A stretch of 15,981 nucleotides of DNA. Source: Pseudomonadota bacterium. Its GTDB lineage: Bacteria > Pseudomonadota > Gammaproteobacteria > Burkholderiales > Eutrophovitaceae. The stretch spans positions 1 to 15,981 of the forward strand of contig PAHB01000107.1 in assembly GCA_002704665.1 (NCBI GenBank), given 5' to 3'. Shown here piece after piece: positions 7,356 to 15,439 of this stretch; positions within the stretch are counted from its first letter, which is position 1; each line of letters opens with the position of its first letter. A model generated the notes under the pieces. The model had not been told where the DNA came from and made no database searches. It saw only the letters and a list, made by a program, of their open reading frames with translations. The position numbers were made by a program, and so were the translations under genes.

Positions 7356-8249
7356 CTACAAAGTCATTAACTGCCTTGAGAAAAGGCTAAGAAGAACCTC
7401 GACGTCTTTTCTACCGGTATAATTCGGTCTAATTACAATCGCGATTTCCCTGTGAGGCCCCTTTTCATTCAAACGACTGCTAGTCAATTCAGGATCCGAA
7501 TTAAGTAGCTGACTGATGGCCATCTTTGGTATGACCGTGGTGCCCATTCCTCCTTTCACCAGCTGAATTACAGTGGTTAACGTCGATGCCCTAAAACTGT
7601 GTTGAAAAGACTCTGATATTTCACAGGCTGCTAGAACGTGGTCTTTTAAACAATTACCATCTTCTAAAAGAATTAACTCAGACGTTTTTAAATCCCTCGC
7701 TTTAATTTTACCAACTTTGGATCGTTTATCATTGGCTTTACTGACCCAAAAAAAATCCTCCTCCCAAAACTTAAAAGCAATCATTCCCTTTAGATCATAC
7801 GGCAATGCAAGGATTGCCATATCTAAATCTCCAGCCTTAACCCTATTAATCAATACTTCACTCTGAGCTTCCTCTAGCTGCAATTTTAATTTCGGGTATT
7901 CGATGGTCAATTTCGGCAAAACCATAGGGATAAAAAAGGGACTAATAGTAGGTATAATTCCCACCGATAGTCGATGAGACAAAGGCTCCGACTGCAACTC
8001 AGAAATTTTCTTAATATCCTCCAGTTGAAGTTTTATTAATTGTGCTTTTTTTATAAAATCTGCCCCTAGATTAGTAACCATTACTTTTCTATTGTCTCTT
8101 TCAAATACCTGAAATCCAAGCTGTTTTTCCATTTCCGTTATGGCATTGCTAAGAGTGGAGGGAGTTACAAAACATTCGTCGGCGGCCTTTCTAAAATGTA
8201 AATTAGCAGCAACTTTTAGGGCATACCCAATTTGCTTGATCGTTATCAT
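7356..8249 (-). CDS. oxyR: LysR-type hydrogen-peroxide sensor OxyR
   Basis: This 297-aa regulator has an N-terminal LysR helix-turn-helix (about 1-60, with FRKAADECFVTPSTLSNAI at 19-37) and a C-terminal sensor domain. The key sign is C200 and C209 in LLEDGNCLKDHVLAAC, equivalent to C199 and C208 of E. coli OxyR, which form the disulfide that switches the protein on in peroxide. Oxidised OxyR activates catalase and peroxiredoxin genes. It is divergent from ahpC, its classic target, across a 117-bp shared control region, which is strong support. Residues VKGGMGTTVIPKMAI (231-245) match the conserved OxyR/LysR hinge region. The length is close to E. coli OxyR (305 aa). No strong ribosome site precedes the ATG at 8249. 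Confidence 0.93.
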   Translation of the reverse strand: MITIKQIGYALKVAANLHFRKAADECFVTPSTLSNAITEMEKQLGFQVFERDNRKVMVTNLGADFIKKAQLIKLQLEDIKKISELQSEPLSHRLSVGIIPTISPFFIPMVLPKLTIEYPKLKLQLEEAQSEVLINRVKAGDLDMAILALPYDLKGMIAFKFWEEDFFWVSKANDKRSKVGKIKARDLKTSELILLEDGNCLKDHVLAACEISESFQHSFRASTLTTVIQLVKGGMGTTVIPKMAISQLLNSDPELTSSRLNEKGPHREIAIVIRPNYTGRKDVEVLLSLFSRQLMTL

Positions 8250-8286
8250 GATAATTCGATTTTTTTAATCATAAAGTTTAATTTAT

Positions 8287-8319
8287 CTATATTTATCAAT
8301 ATATAGGTTTTCTTATAAT
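8287..8319 (+). promoter_or_regulatory. Candidate ahpC promoter with possible OxyR site
   Basis: A perfect -10 TATAAT lies at 8314-8319, and the corresponding -35 position (about 8291-8296, ATTTAT) is poor, as expected for an activator-dependent promoter. An inverted repeat CTATAT (8287-8292) / ATATAG (8301-8306) covers the -35 region. Its CTAT and ATAG elements are those of OxyR half-sites, but the spacing between them (12 nt) differs from the 7 nt of the E. coli consensus, so the match is suggestive only. The region is AT-rich and dyads can arise by chance. Confidence 0.45.
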
Positions 8320-8366
8320 TTAGAAACGTTTTAATTCACCTAACTACATTTTGATAAGGAATCTAA

Positions 8367-8930
8367 ATGGGCCTCATTAACAGAGAAATTGTACCTTTTG
8401 AAGCAGACGCCTTCCAAGACGGAAAATTTATAACGGTAAATAGCAATGATATGAAGGGAAAATGGGCTGTTTTATTTTTCTATCCTGCGGACTTTACCTT
8501 CGTATGTCCCACTGAGCTTGGAGATGTGGCGGATCACTATGATGAATTCAAATCGTTAGGTGTAGAAATTTATGCGATTTCGACTGACAGTCATTTCTGT
8601 CATAAAGCATGGCATGATTCATCAGAGACAATAAATAAAATTAGGTACCCAATGATCAGTGATAGTACTTTTACAATTTCGCGCAGCTTCAATGTGCTCC
8701 GGGAAGGCGAAGGAAGAGCTGATAGAGGAACATTTATTGTTGATCCAGACGGAATTATACAGGCAATGGAAATAACATCTGAAGGAATTGGCAGGGACGC
8801 GACTGATCTGATGAGAAAAGTAAAAGCAGCTCAATACGTAAGGGCACATCCAGATGAGGTATGTCCAGCAAAATGGCAAGAAGGGGAAGACACCCTAGCT
8901 CCTTCTCTTGACTTAGTAGGAAAAATATAA
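8367..8930 (+). CDS. ahpC: Alkyl hydroperoxide reductase subunit C (2-Cys peroxiredoxin)
   Basis: This 187-aa cytosolic peroxiredoxin reduces hydrogen peroxide and organic hydroperoxides, and its disulfide is then reduced by AhpF. The peroxidatic cysteine is C47 in FYPADFTFVCPTE, with P40 and T44 of the active site in place. The resolving cysteine is C166 in HPDEVCPAKW. R120 in RADRGTFIVDPDG is in the expected position for the conserved arginine. The C-terminal tail matches the AhpC1 class of E. coli, and the length is identical to the usual 187 aa. AAGGA lies 6 nt before the ATG. It is divergent from oxyR and followed after 53 bp by ahpF. A GGGGG/CTCCC pair just after the stop (about 8931-8946) could weakly attenuate read-through. 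Confidence 0.97.
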   Translation: MGLINREIVPFEADAFQDGKFITVNSNDMKGKWAVLFFYPADFTFVCPTELGDVADHYDEFKSLGVEIYAISTDSHFCHKAWHDSSETINKIRYPMISDSTFTISRSFNVLREGEGRADRGTFIVDPDGIIQAMEITSEGIGRDATDLMRKVKAAQYVRAHPDEVCPAKWQEGEDTLAPSLDLVGKI

Positions 8931-8983
8931 GGGGGCCGTAACTCCCAAGAAAAGTGCCACCTAGTTTGTGATCCTTAGCAGTT

Positions 8984-10558
8984 ATGAATAGCCCTCTCAT
9001 AAATCATAGCTTGATCAAGGCTGTAAAAAGCTACGCAAGCAATATGCAGAATAAGGTTACCCTTGTCCTACAGAAAGGCAGTCATGATAAAAGAGACGAT
9101 CTGGTCGGTTTTTTAAAAGCCGTCAGTTCTGCTTCTGTCATGATACAGTTTGAAGAAAGAGACCTGGGAACGATTGCAAGAAGTCCTATAACCTTCACGC
9201 TTAAGTCGAATGATGAGTTTTCAGGGATATATTTTTCCGGTATCCCTGGAGGGCATGAATTTAATTCATTGATCTTGGCTATACTGCAGTGCGGAGGAGC
9301 TGACCTAAAGCTTGACGGTATGCTTCAAAAAATAATTAAGAAGATATCTGATGTAATCAACTTTCAGGTTTTTGTTAGTCTGAGCTGCCAAAACTGTCCC
9401 GATGTTGTCCAGACGTTAAACAAGTTTGCGATTCTTAATAAGAATATAAGCGTTGAAACAATTGATGGAGGTTTATTTCAAGATCTTGTCTCCGAAAGAG
9501 GTATTCAAGGAGTTCCTAGCGTGTATCTAAATGATGAGCGTTTTCTTACTGGAAGGGTTGATGTCGCTAAAATAATCGAACAACTTCAGGTTCAATACCC
9601 CGACTTAGGAAATCATGATATTGATTCTCTTCCTATGCAGGATGTCACCGTAATCGGAGGTGGTCCCGCTGGTATAAGTGCCGCCATCTACAGCGCGAGA
9701 AAAGGATTGAAGGTTACTCTTGTAGCAGAAAAAATGGGTGGGCAAGTTGCAGAAACACTAGGAATCGAGAACATGATTTCTGTTTCGAGTACAACTGGAG
9801 CAGAGCTCACCAAATCAATGCAGAATCACTTAAAAGATTACCATGTAAGCGTCAAGGAGCATCAAAAAGTTATTCGAATCAACAAAGCTGATGTAAAAGA
9901 AATTGAGCTTTTCTCTGGTGAGATCATCCAAAGTCGAAGCATAATAATTGCCACCGGAGCAAATTGGAAAGAGCTAAACATTCCCGGCGAAAAAGAAAAT
10001 TTGGGTAACGGAGTTGCCTATTGCCCGCACTGTGACGGACCTTTTTTCAAAAATAAAGATGTTGTAGTCGTTGGTGGTGGAAATTCAGGAGTAGAGGCAG
10101 CTCTGGATTTATCCAGTATTGTTAACTCAACAACCATTATAGAATTCTTGCCTGATTTAAAGGCAGATCAAATCTTAGTAGATCAAGCAAAAACAAGGAA
10201 AAATATAAATATTTTATGTGGTATCGAGTGCAAAGAAATTCACGCAATCAATGGTAAAGTATCATCTATTTCATATATTGATCGAGAAACCAAACAAGGT
10301 AAAATTCTTAAAACCGACGGAGTTTTTGTTCAAATTGGCCTAGTTCCAAATAGTCATTTTTTGAACGGCATCGTCGCTTTAAACGAATACGGAGAGATAA
10401 TTATTGATGATAGAGGAAGAACTTCCGAGGGAGGGATATTTGCTTGTGGGGATGCAACCAACGTACCTTACAAACAAATTAGCATCTCGATGGGAGAGGG
10501 GGCAAAAGCAGCAATAGCAGCAGCTGAATTTTTACAAACCCATTCTGTTAATCAATAA
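8984..10558 (+). CDS. ahpF: Alkyl hydroperoxide reductase subunit F, NADH-dependent
   Basis: This 524-aa flavoprotein passes electrons from NADH through FAD and two disulfides to AhpC. The N-terminal part (about 1-205) is the double thioredoxin-like domain with the redox pair C135-C138 in SCQNC. The remainder is a thioredoxin-reductase-like module: FAD site VIGGGPAGISAA from 223, catalytic C347-C350 in YCPHCDGPFF, NADH site VVGGGNSGVEAA from 362, and the FAD-closing FACGDATNVPYKQI at 487-500. All four cysteines and both nucleotide sites are intact, and the length is close to E. coli AhpF (521 aa). The ATG at 8984 has only a weak ribosome site. It lies downstream of ahpC and is likely transcribed with it under OxyR. 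Confidence 0.97.
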   Translation: MNSPLINHSLIKAVKSYASNMQNKVTLVLQKGSHDKRDDLVGFLKAVSSASVMIQFEERDLGTIARSPITFTLKSNDEFSGIYFSGIPGGHEFNSLILAILQCGGADLKLDGMLQKIIKKISDVINFQVFVSLSCQNCPDVVQTLNKFAILNKNISVETIDGGLFQDLVSERGIQGVPSVYLNDERFLTGRVDVAKIIEQLQVQYPDLGNHDIDSLPMQDVTVIGGGPAGISAAIYSARKGLKVTLVAEKMGGQVAETLGIENMISVSSTTGAELTKSMQNHLKDYHVSVKEHQKVIRINKADVKEIELFSGEIIQSRSIIIATGANWKELNIPGEKENLGNGVAYCPHCDGPFFKNKDVVVVGGGNSGVEAALDLSSIVNSTTIIEFLPDLKADQILVDQAKTRKNINILCGIECKEIHAINGKVSSISYIDRETKQGKILKTDGVFVQIGLVPNSHFLNGIVALNEYGEIIIDDRGRTSEGGIFACGDATNVPYKQISISMGEGAKAAIAAAEFLQTHSVNQ

Positions 10559-10904
10559 ACTTCTGTATCAGACAGAATAGATAAACTTTTATACTGACCA
10601 CTCTCACGGTGCCTCCCCGATACCAGTTATGGTTTATCAAATAACACCCCCATTGACAGGGGAGGTAAAAAATAAGTTACCGGGGGTGGGGTTAAGTCCA
10701 GACGGTTTTAAAAACGATTGAGATACTAACTGGGAAGTGATGCGTATACTGGGTTAGGGGTGATCCCGTTTTTGAATTAATAATAAGTCTCCAAGCTAAA
10801 GATGTAGGCAATTTAAGCCAATCTCAAATGGTCCTAAAATTGGTTTTAAAAAATACGTAGTTATTATTTTTATCCAATAAATACAGTTATTTAATTACAA
10901 TAAA
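10559..10904. other. Non-coding 346-bp stretch with interleaved complementary segments
   Basis: No coding frame is convincing here. A short hairpin TTCTGT/ACAGAA (10561-10577) follows the ahpF stop and may be a weak terminator. Further on, CCTCCCC (10612-10618) is complementary to GGGGAGG (10659-10665), and CACCCCC (10645-10651) to GGGGGTG (10682-10688). The pairs interleave, which is pseudoknot topology on either strand. GGTAA (10664-10668) and TTACC (10677-10681) add a third pair. An imperfect direct repeat containing ACTGGG occurs near 10729 and 10748. The stretch 10610-10770 is locally more GC-rich than its AT-rich surroundings. It could be a structured RNA, a decayed mobile-element end next to a tRNA, or chance. 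Confidence 0.4.
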
Positions 10905-10982
10905 TGGCGGAGTGGACGGGACTCGAACCCGCGACCCCCGGCGTGACAGGCCGGTATTCTAACCAAACTGAACTACCACTCC
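10905..10982 (-). tRNA. tRNA-Asp (anticodon GUC)
   Basis: The minus strand reads GGAGTGGTAGTTCAGTTTGG and ends in an encoded CCA. The acceptor arms GGAGTGG/CCACTCC pair, the anticodon stem CCGGC/GCCGG encloses the loop CTGTCAC with anticodon GTC, and the T-arm contains GGTTCGAGTCC. It closely resembles E. coli tRNA-Asp, with one extra base in the D-loop. It lies 15 bp downstream of tRNA-Val on the same strand. Confidence 0.95.
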
Positions 10983-10997
10983 TTTTAACTTCAAAAC

Positions 10998-11073
10998 TGG
11001 TGGGTGCTGAGAGGCTCGAACTCCCGACATTCGCCTTGTAAGGGCGACGCTCTACCAACTGAGCTAAGCACCC
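10998..11073 (-). tRNA. tRNA-Val (anticodon UAC)
   Basis: The 76-nt minus-strand sequence starts GGGTGCTTAGCTCAGTTGG and ends with an encoded CCA. The acceptor stem GGGTGCT/AGCACCC is complete, the anticodon stem CGCCC/GGGCG (with pairing at its edge) encloses CTTACAA with anticodon TAC, and the T-loop reads GTTCGAG. It closely resembles E. coli tRNA-Val(UAC). It lies 30 bp after the hupB stop and may share a transcript with tRNA-Asp, and possibly with hupB. Confidence 0.95.
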
Positions 11074-11103
11074 GAAATTTCACCCATTTAACAACTCACA
11101 GCA

Positions 11104-11376
11104 TTAGTTTAACGTATCTTTGAGTGCTTTTCCTGCGCGGAATTTTGGGACCTTTGCGGATTTAATTTTTATCGACTGCTTAGTCTGTGGATTTATCCCC
11201 TTCCGAGCCGCCCTTTTTACCACATGAAATGTCCCAAACCCAACAAGCGTAACTACTCCGCCTTTTTTTAATTCTTTTTTTATGGCTGTAATGGTGCTGT
11301 CGAGCGATCTCTCGGCAGCAGCTTTCGATATGTCAGCTCCTTTAGCTATTTTCTCTACTAATTCAGATTTATTCAT
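11104..11376 (-). CDS. hupB: Nucleoid protein HU, beta-type
   Basis: This 90-aa basic protein has the full HU fold: N-terminal MNKSELVEKIAKGADISK helices, the conserved VTLVGFGTF turn (42-50), and the DNA-binding arm with the RAARKGINPQT segment (55-65) in which P63 intercalates into bent DNA. It dimerises and bends and compacts the chromosome. Its place directly after lon, on the same strand, is the standard hupB position in gammaproteobacteria. GGGAG with good spacing precedes the ATG. In Pseudomonas-type genomes ppiD usually follows; here tRNA-Val and tRNA-Asp follow. IHF subunits are longer in their ends and lack this exact arm, so HU is the better call. Confidence 0.96.
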   Translation of the reverse strand: MNKSELVEKIAKGADISKAAAERSLDSTITAIKKELKKGGVVTLVGFGTFHVVKRAARKGINPQTKQSIKIKSAKVPKFRAGKALKDTLN

Positions 11377-11456
11377 TATCTATCTCCCGCTACTTTCAAA
11401 AAGCTTTTTTAATTTTGAGTGAATTTTTATCCACACACTAATATTCAATTGACTTA

Positions 11457-11462
11457 ATTATA
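11457..11462 (-). promoter_or_regulatory. Possible -10 element of a hupB promoter
   Basis: The minus strand has a perfect TATAAT here, 80 nt before the hupB start, in the 181-bp gap between lon and hupB. No recognisable -35 lies 16-18 bp upstream, so this is a weak call. The gap size alone suggests hupB has its own promoter. Confidence 0.3.
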
Positions 11463-11557
11463 GACGCGCAAAAGAGTCCCCTCCCCGATCACAGCCTAAA
11501 GGTTGATATTCTACTTGAGATTCGTACTTTTAGTAAAAGAAAACTTCAAATGGTTGA

Positions 11558-13969
11558 CTAGTGCTGAATGGCGGGCGTCGTCTCAGAACTACCGCTTTCG
11601 ATCGAAGTCAGTGGGACTGCAGCCTCCTCAGGTAGTGGTTCGGGCATTCTCTCTAGTGAAAGCTCTAAAACTTGGTCAATCCATTTGACTGGTATTATTT
11701 CCAATCGGCTCTTAACCTTAGCCGGGATTTCGGCCAAGTCTTTGTTGTTTTGCTCTGGAATAAGCACCTGCTTAATTCCACCACGTTGAGCGGCCAGCAG
11801 CTTCTCTTTGAGTCCGCCTATTGCTAACACTTCTCCCCTAAGCGTAATTTCTCCGGTCATCGCCACTTCGGACTTTACAGGTATACGTGTAATAGCAGAA
11901 ACCAGTGAGGTTGTAATAGCAATACCTGCCGACGGACCATCCTTAGGCGTTGCGCCCTCTGGTACATGGACGTGGATATCTTTACCCTCTAAGACCTTAT
12001 CCGGAATCCCCAAGTGTTGTGCTCTCGATCGAACTACCGACCTAGCCGCCTCCACCGATTCTTTCATGACGTCTCCCAAAGAGCCGGTTCTTTGAATAAC
12101 ACCCTTTCCCGGCATAATAGCTGCCTCAACCGTTAATAATTCACCACCGACTTCCGTCCAAGCCAAACCTGTGACCTGCCCGATTTGGTTATCTTTATCC
12201 ACCAACCCAAACGAATGTTTTCTCACCCCCAAATACTTACCTAAACTTTTTGAAGTTACGCTTATGCTTTTGGAGGCCTCTGTAAGCAAAGATCTAACAA
12301 TTTTTCTACAAATTTTGGAGATCTCTCTCTCTAACCCTCGAACTCCCGCTTCACGAGTATAGTACCGAACAATATCTTTGAGAGCGCCCGAGGACAAGTT
12401 GAATTCCTCAGCTCGAAGTCCATTATTTTTTTGTTGTTTAGGAAGCAAATATCGTGACGCAATGTTGATCTTTTCGTCTTCCGTATAGCCTTCGAGTCTA
12501 ATAACCTCCATTCTGTCTAGCAACGGAGCTGGAATCTTCATTGTGTTTGCTGTAGCCACGAACATTACGTCAGAAAGATCATAATCTAGCTCTACATAAT
12601 GATCAACGAACTTACTATTTTGCTCTGGATCAAGAACCTCGAGTAGAGCGGAAGCCGGATCACCCCTAAAGTCCATCCCCATTTTGTCCACCTCATCCAA
12701 CAAAAACAACGGGTTCTTAACTTTAGCTTTTGCTAGGTTTTGCAATATTTTTCCTGGCATTGAGCCTATATATGTTCTTCTGTGCCCCCTTATTTCAGAT
12801 TCATCGCGAACCCCCCCCAGCGACATTCTTATAAATTTTCTATTTGTAGCTCGAGCTATGGACTGGCCCAAAGATGTTTTGCCGACACCAGGCGCACCAA
12901 CAAGACACAAAATAGGTGCTTTAACTTTATCGACTCTTTGTTGAACGGCTAAATACTCAATTATTCTCTCTTTTACTTTCTCTAAACCAAAGTGGTCCTC
13001 GTTTAGGATCGTTTCTGCCGCTTTCAAACTATTGTTAATCTTGCTCTTTTTTCTCCAAGGAAGGCCAACCAGAATATCTATGTAATTACGCACCACAGTC
13101 GCCTCTGCCGACATGGGAGCCATCAGCTTAAGTTTTTTCATTTCACTATCGGCTTTTTTTCTGGCTTCTTTGGGCATTTGAGCCCCTTTTACTTTCTTTT
13201 CTAACTCGTCTAAGTCAGCCCCTTCATCGTTGTCCCCTAACTCTTTTTGAATTGCTTTCACTTGTTCGTTGAGGTAGTACTCTCGCTGGCTCTTCTCCAT
13301 TTGCCGTTTAACCCGCCCCCGAATTTTTCTCTCGACCTGAAGGATATCAAGCTCGCCCTCGAGAAGGGAAAGGAGGTGATCCATCCTGTCTTTCACTCCC
13401 GAAATTTCTAAAACTTCCTGCTTTTGCTCAACTTTAAGAGGCAGGTGAGCAGCGATTGTATCGGCAACCCTGCCGGCTTCTTCTATGCCGGATATTGAGG
13501 TAAGAACCTCGGCTGGAATCTTCTTATTGAGCTTCACAAATTGTTCAAATTGACCCATAACGGTCCTTCGCATAGCCTCAACTTCATTTGGGGATAGATC
13601 CTCAGTAGCTATCTTTTGCGCTGTCCCAACAAAAAAATCATCATTATCCGCTACATTTTCTACGCCGACTCTGCTTAACCCTTCGACTAAAACCTTAACA
13701 GTTCCATCGGGCAGTTTAAGCATTTGCAAAATATTTGCCACGCTTCCCACTTTGTACAAATCGTCAGCTAGTGGATCATCCTTACCGGCCGAGGTTTGGG
13801 CGACCAGTAAAATATGTTTGTCGGCCTCCATAGCTGCTTCAAGCGCCTTAATGGACTTTGGCCTCCCTACAAAAAGAGGAATAACCATATGCGGAAAGAC
13901 CACTACATCTCGTAGAGGTAAAAGAGGGTATTGATTCTTTTCAGACTCAAAATCTAGATCACTTTCCAT
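11558..13969 (-). CDS. lon: ATP-dependent protease Lon
   Basis: This 803-aa protein is the cytosolic hexameric AAA+ protease that degrades misfolded and short-lived regulatory proteins. The order is an N-terminal substrate domain (about 14-205, LPLRDVVVFPHMVIPLFVGR at 17-36), a coiled-coil linker, the AAA+ module with Walker A GAPGVGKT (358-365) and Walker B LFLLDEVDK (421-429), and the C-terminal peptidase. The catalytic dyad is S680 in KDGPSAGIA and K723 in GGLKEKLLAA, one residue offset from E. coli S679/K722. The length is in the family range. A GAGG 9 nt before the ATG supports the start. It lies 114 bp after clpX, with a heat-shock promoter candidate between them. The last 25 residues are a variable, low-complexity tail. 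Confidence 0.98.
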   Translation of the reverse strand: MESDLDFESEKNQYPLLPLRDVVVFPHMVIPLFVGRPKSIKALEAAMEADKHILLVAQTSAGKDDPLADDLYKVGSVANILQMLKLPDGTVKVLVEGLSRVGVENVADNDDFFVGTAQKIATEDLSPNEVEAMRRTVMGQFEQFVKLNKKIPAEVLTSISGIEEAGRVADTIAAHLPLKVEQKQEVLEISGVKDRMDHLLSLLEGELDILQVERKIRGRVKRQMEKSQREYYLNEQVKAIQKELGDNDEGADLDELEKKVKGAQMPKEARKKADSEMKKLKLMAPMSAEATVVRNYIDILVGLPWRKKSKINNSLKAAETILNEDHFGLEKVKERIIEYLAVQQRVDKVKAPILCLVGAPGVGKTSLGQSIARATNRKFIRMSLGGVRDESEIRGHRRTYIGSMPGKILQNLAKAKVKNPLFLLDEVDKMGMDFRGDPASALLEVLDPEQNSKFVDHYVELDYDLSDVMFVATANTMKIPAPLLDRMEVIRLEGYTEDEKINIASRYLLPKQQKNNGLRAEEFNLSSGALKDIVRYYTREAGVRGLEREISKICRKIVRSLLTEASKSISVTSKSLGKYLGVRKHSFGLVDKDNQIGQVTGLAWTEVGGELLTVEAAIMPGKGVIQRTGSLGDVMKESVEAARSVVRSRAQHLGIPDKVLEGKDIHVHVPEGATPKDGPSAGIAITTSLVSAITRIPVKSEVAMTGEITLRGEVLAIGGLKEKLLAAQRGGIKQVLIPEQNNKDLAEIPAKVKSRLEIIPVKWIDQVLELSLERMPEPLPEEAAVPLTSIESGSSETTPAIQH

Positions 13970-14053
13970 TATTTTGCACCTCTACTGTGGTTGGGATTTC
14001 TAAAATTAATGAAGATTCTATTTTTTTCAATTACAAAATGTAGCATTTACTAT

Positions 14054-14080
14054 AGATGGGGTCAGCCTTAAAAAATTCAA
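14054..14080 (-). promoter_or_regulatory. Sigma-32 heat-shock promoter of lon
   Basis: On the minus strand, TTGAAT (14080-14075) is followed after 13 nt by CCCCATCT (14061-14054). The sigma-32 consensus is CTTGAAA with CCCCATNT at this spacing, and the E. coli lon promoter has TTGAAT, 13 nt, CCCCATAT. Both elements and the spacing agree. Transcription would start about 78 nt before the lon ATG. The -35 begins only 3 bp past the clpX stop, so lon is given independent heat-shock control. Confidence 0.75.
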
Positions 14081-14083
14081 TGT

Positions 14084-15346
14084 TTAGGCAGAATCAGCTA
14101 GTTTCTCTCTTTCTGAGTAGATAAGAATCGGACGCGAAGTCCCGACAACCATTCCCTCATCAACCACGACTTTTTCAACATTACTCATTGATGGCAAATC
14201 GTACATTACATCTAATAATAACTTTTCCATAATAGACCTCAACCCTCTTGCCCCGGTTTTCCTATCTAACGCCTTTTTCGCGATTGCCTTGAGCGCTTCC
14301 GAGCGAAACTCCAGCTCTACTTGTTCCATGGAGAACATTTTTTGGTATTGTTTTAGCAGGGCATTGCGTGGTTCCGTTAGGATTTGTACTAAAGCACTTT
14401 CCTCAAGCTCATCTAAAATTGCCGTTACAGGCAAGCGGCCAACGAATTCTGGAATCAAACCGAATTTTATTAAATCTTCCGGCTGCGCGCCTCTTAAAAC
14501 ATCTCCAACGTGTTTTCCACCTCTTCTGCCTCTAACATCTGCACCGAATCCTATCCCGCTTTTACTGGATCTCTCGATAATAACTCTATCCAACCCATCG
14601 AATGCCCCACCACAAATGAAAAGTATATTCGTTGTATCAACTTGCACGAACTCTTGGTTAGGGTGTTTTCTCCCTCCTTGAGGCGGCACCGAAGCCGTTG
14701 TACCCTCAATAAGCTTCAACAATGCTTGCTGTACTCCTTCACCCGATACATCCCGAGTGATAGAGGGATTATCAGACTTCCGAGAGATTTTATCAATCTC
14801 ATCTATATAAACAATACCTCTCTGTGCCTTCTCGACGTCGTAGTCACACTTTTGCAGTAATTTTTGTATGATATTCTCGACATCCTCTCCAACATAACCA
14901 GCTTCAGTCAGGGTCGTAGCATCCGCCATCACAAACGGCACGTTGAGCAATCTTGCCAAAGTCTGAGCCAAAAAAGTCTTACCAGATCCTGTTGGACCGA
15001 TGAGTAGTATATTTGATTTAGATAGTTCAACATGATCTGAATCCACCTGAACCTGCAGCCTTTTGTAATGATTATAAACCGCTACTGCCAATATCTTTTT
15101 TGCCTGATCTTGGCCGATAACATACTGATCTAATATTTCTCTAATTTCCTTTGGAGTTGGCAAGTCAGAATCAACACCACTTTTATCTTCTACGCCAATT
15201 TCCTCTCGAATAATGTCATTACAGAGATCAATACATTCGTCACAAATAAACACGGAGGGACCTGCAATAAGTTTCTTTACCTCATGCTGGCTTTTTCCGC
15301 AAAAGGAGCAATATAAAATCTTTTCTGAGTTATTTTTATCTGACAT
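14084..15346 (-). CDS. clpX: ClpXP unfoldase subunit ClpX
   Basis: This 420-aa AAA+ protein recognises tagged or motif-bearing substrates, unfolds them and feeds them into ClpP. The N-terminal zinc-binding domain has C13, C16, C35 and C38. The AAA+ domain has Walker A GPTGSGKT (117-124), Walker B IVYIDEIDK (178-186), the pore loop GYVG (150-153) and the RKH loop (226-228). IGFGAD (265-270) is the family loop that docks on ClpP. The sensor-2 arginine lies in GARGLR (365-370). The length matches E. coli ClpX (424 aa). The gene follows clpP after 93 bp, and a possible own promoter lies in that gap. Confidence 0.98.
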   Translation of the reverse strand: MSDKNNSEKILYCSFCGKSQHEVKKLIAGPSVFICDECIDLCNDIIREEIGVEDKSGVDSDLPTPKEIREILDQYVIGQDQAKKILAVAVYNHYKRLQVQVDSDHVELSKSNILLIGPTGSGKTFLAQTLARLLNVPFVMADATTLTEAGYVGEDVENIIQKLLQKCDYDVEKAQRGIVYIDEIDKISRKSDNPSITRDVSGEGVQQALLKLIEGTTASVPPQGGRKHPNQEFVQVDTTNILFICGGAFDGLDRVIIERSSKSGIGFGADVRGRRGGKHVGDVLRGAQPEDLIKFGLIPEFVGRLPVTAILDELEESALVQILTEPRNALLKQYQKMFSMEQVELEFRSEALKAIAKKALDRKTGARGLRSIMEKLLLDVMYDLPSMSNVEKVVVDEGMVVGTSRPILIYSEREKLADSA

Positions 15347-15372
15347 ATCGACGATTTTTCTTATCTATCCCC

Positions 15373-15400
15373 AGTATACTATCTCTAACCGACGCGGCAA
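15373..15400 (-). promoter_or_regulatory. Possible sigma-70 promoter of clpX
   Basis: On the minus strand TTGCCG (15400-15395) and TATACT (15378-15373) are separated by 16 bp. They match the consensus at four and five of six positions. The start site would lie about 20 nt before the clpX ATG. It would allow clpX to be transcribed apart from clpP. Confidence 0.42.
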
Positions 15401-15439
15401 CTCAATCCTCTGACCAATATTTTTTTAAATTCATGAATC

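Noticed and set aside
10905..11073. Integrated element using the tRNA 3' ends as attachment site
   Set aside because: No second copy of either tRNA 3' end and no integrase gene is seen in the window.
14289..14860. Plus-strand open frames opposite clpX
   Set aside because: They are antisense to highly conserved clpX coding sequence and have no protein-like features.
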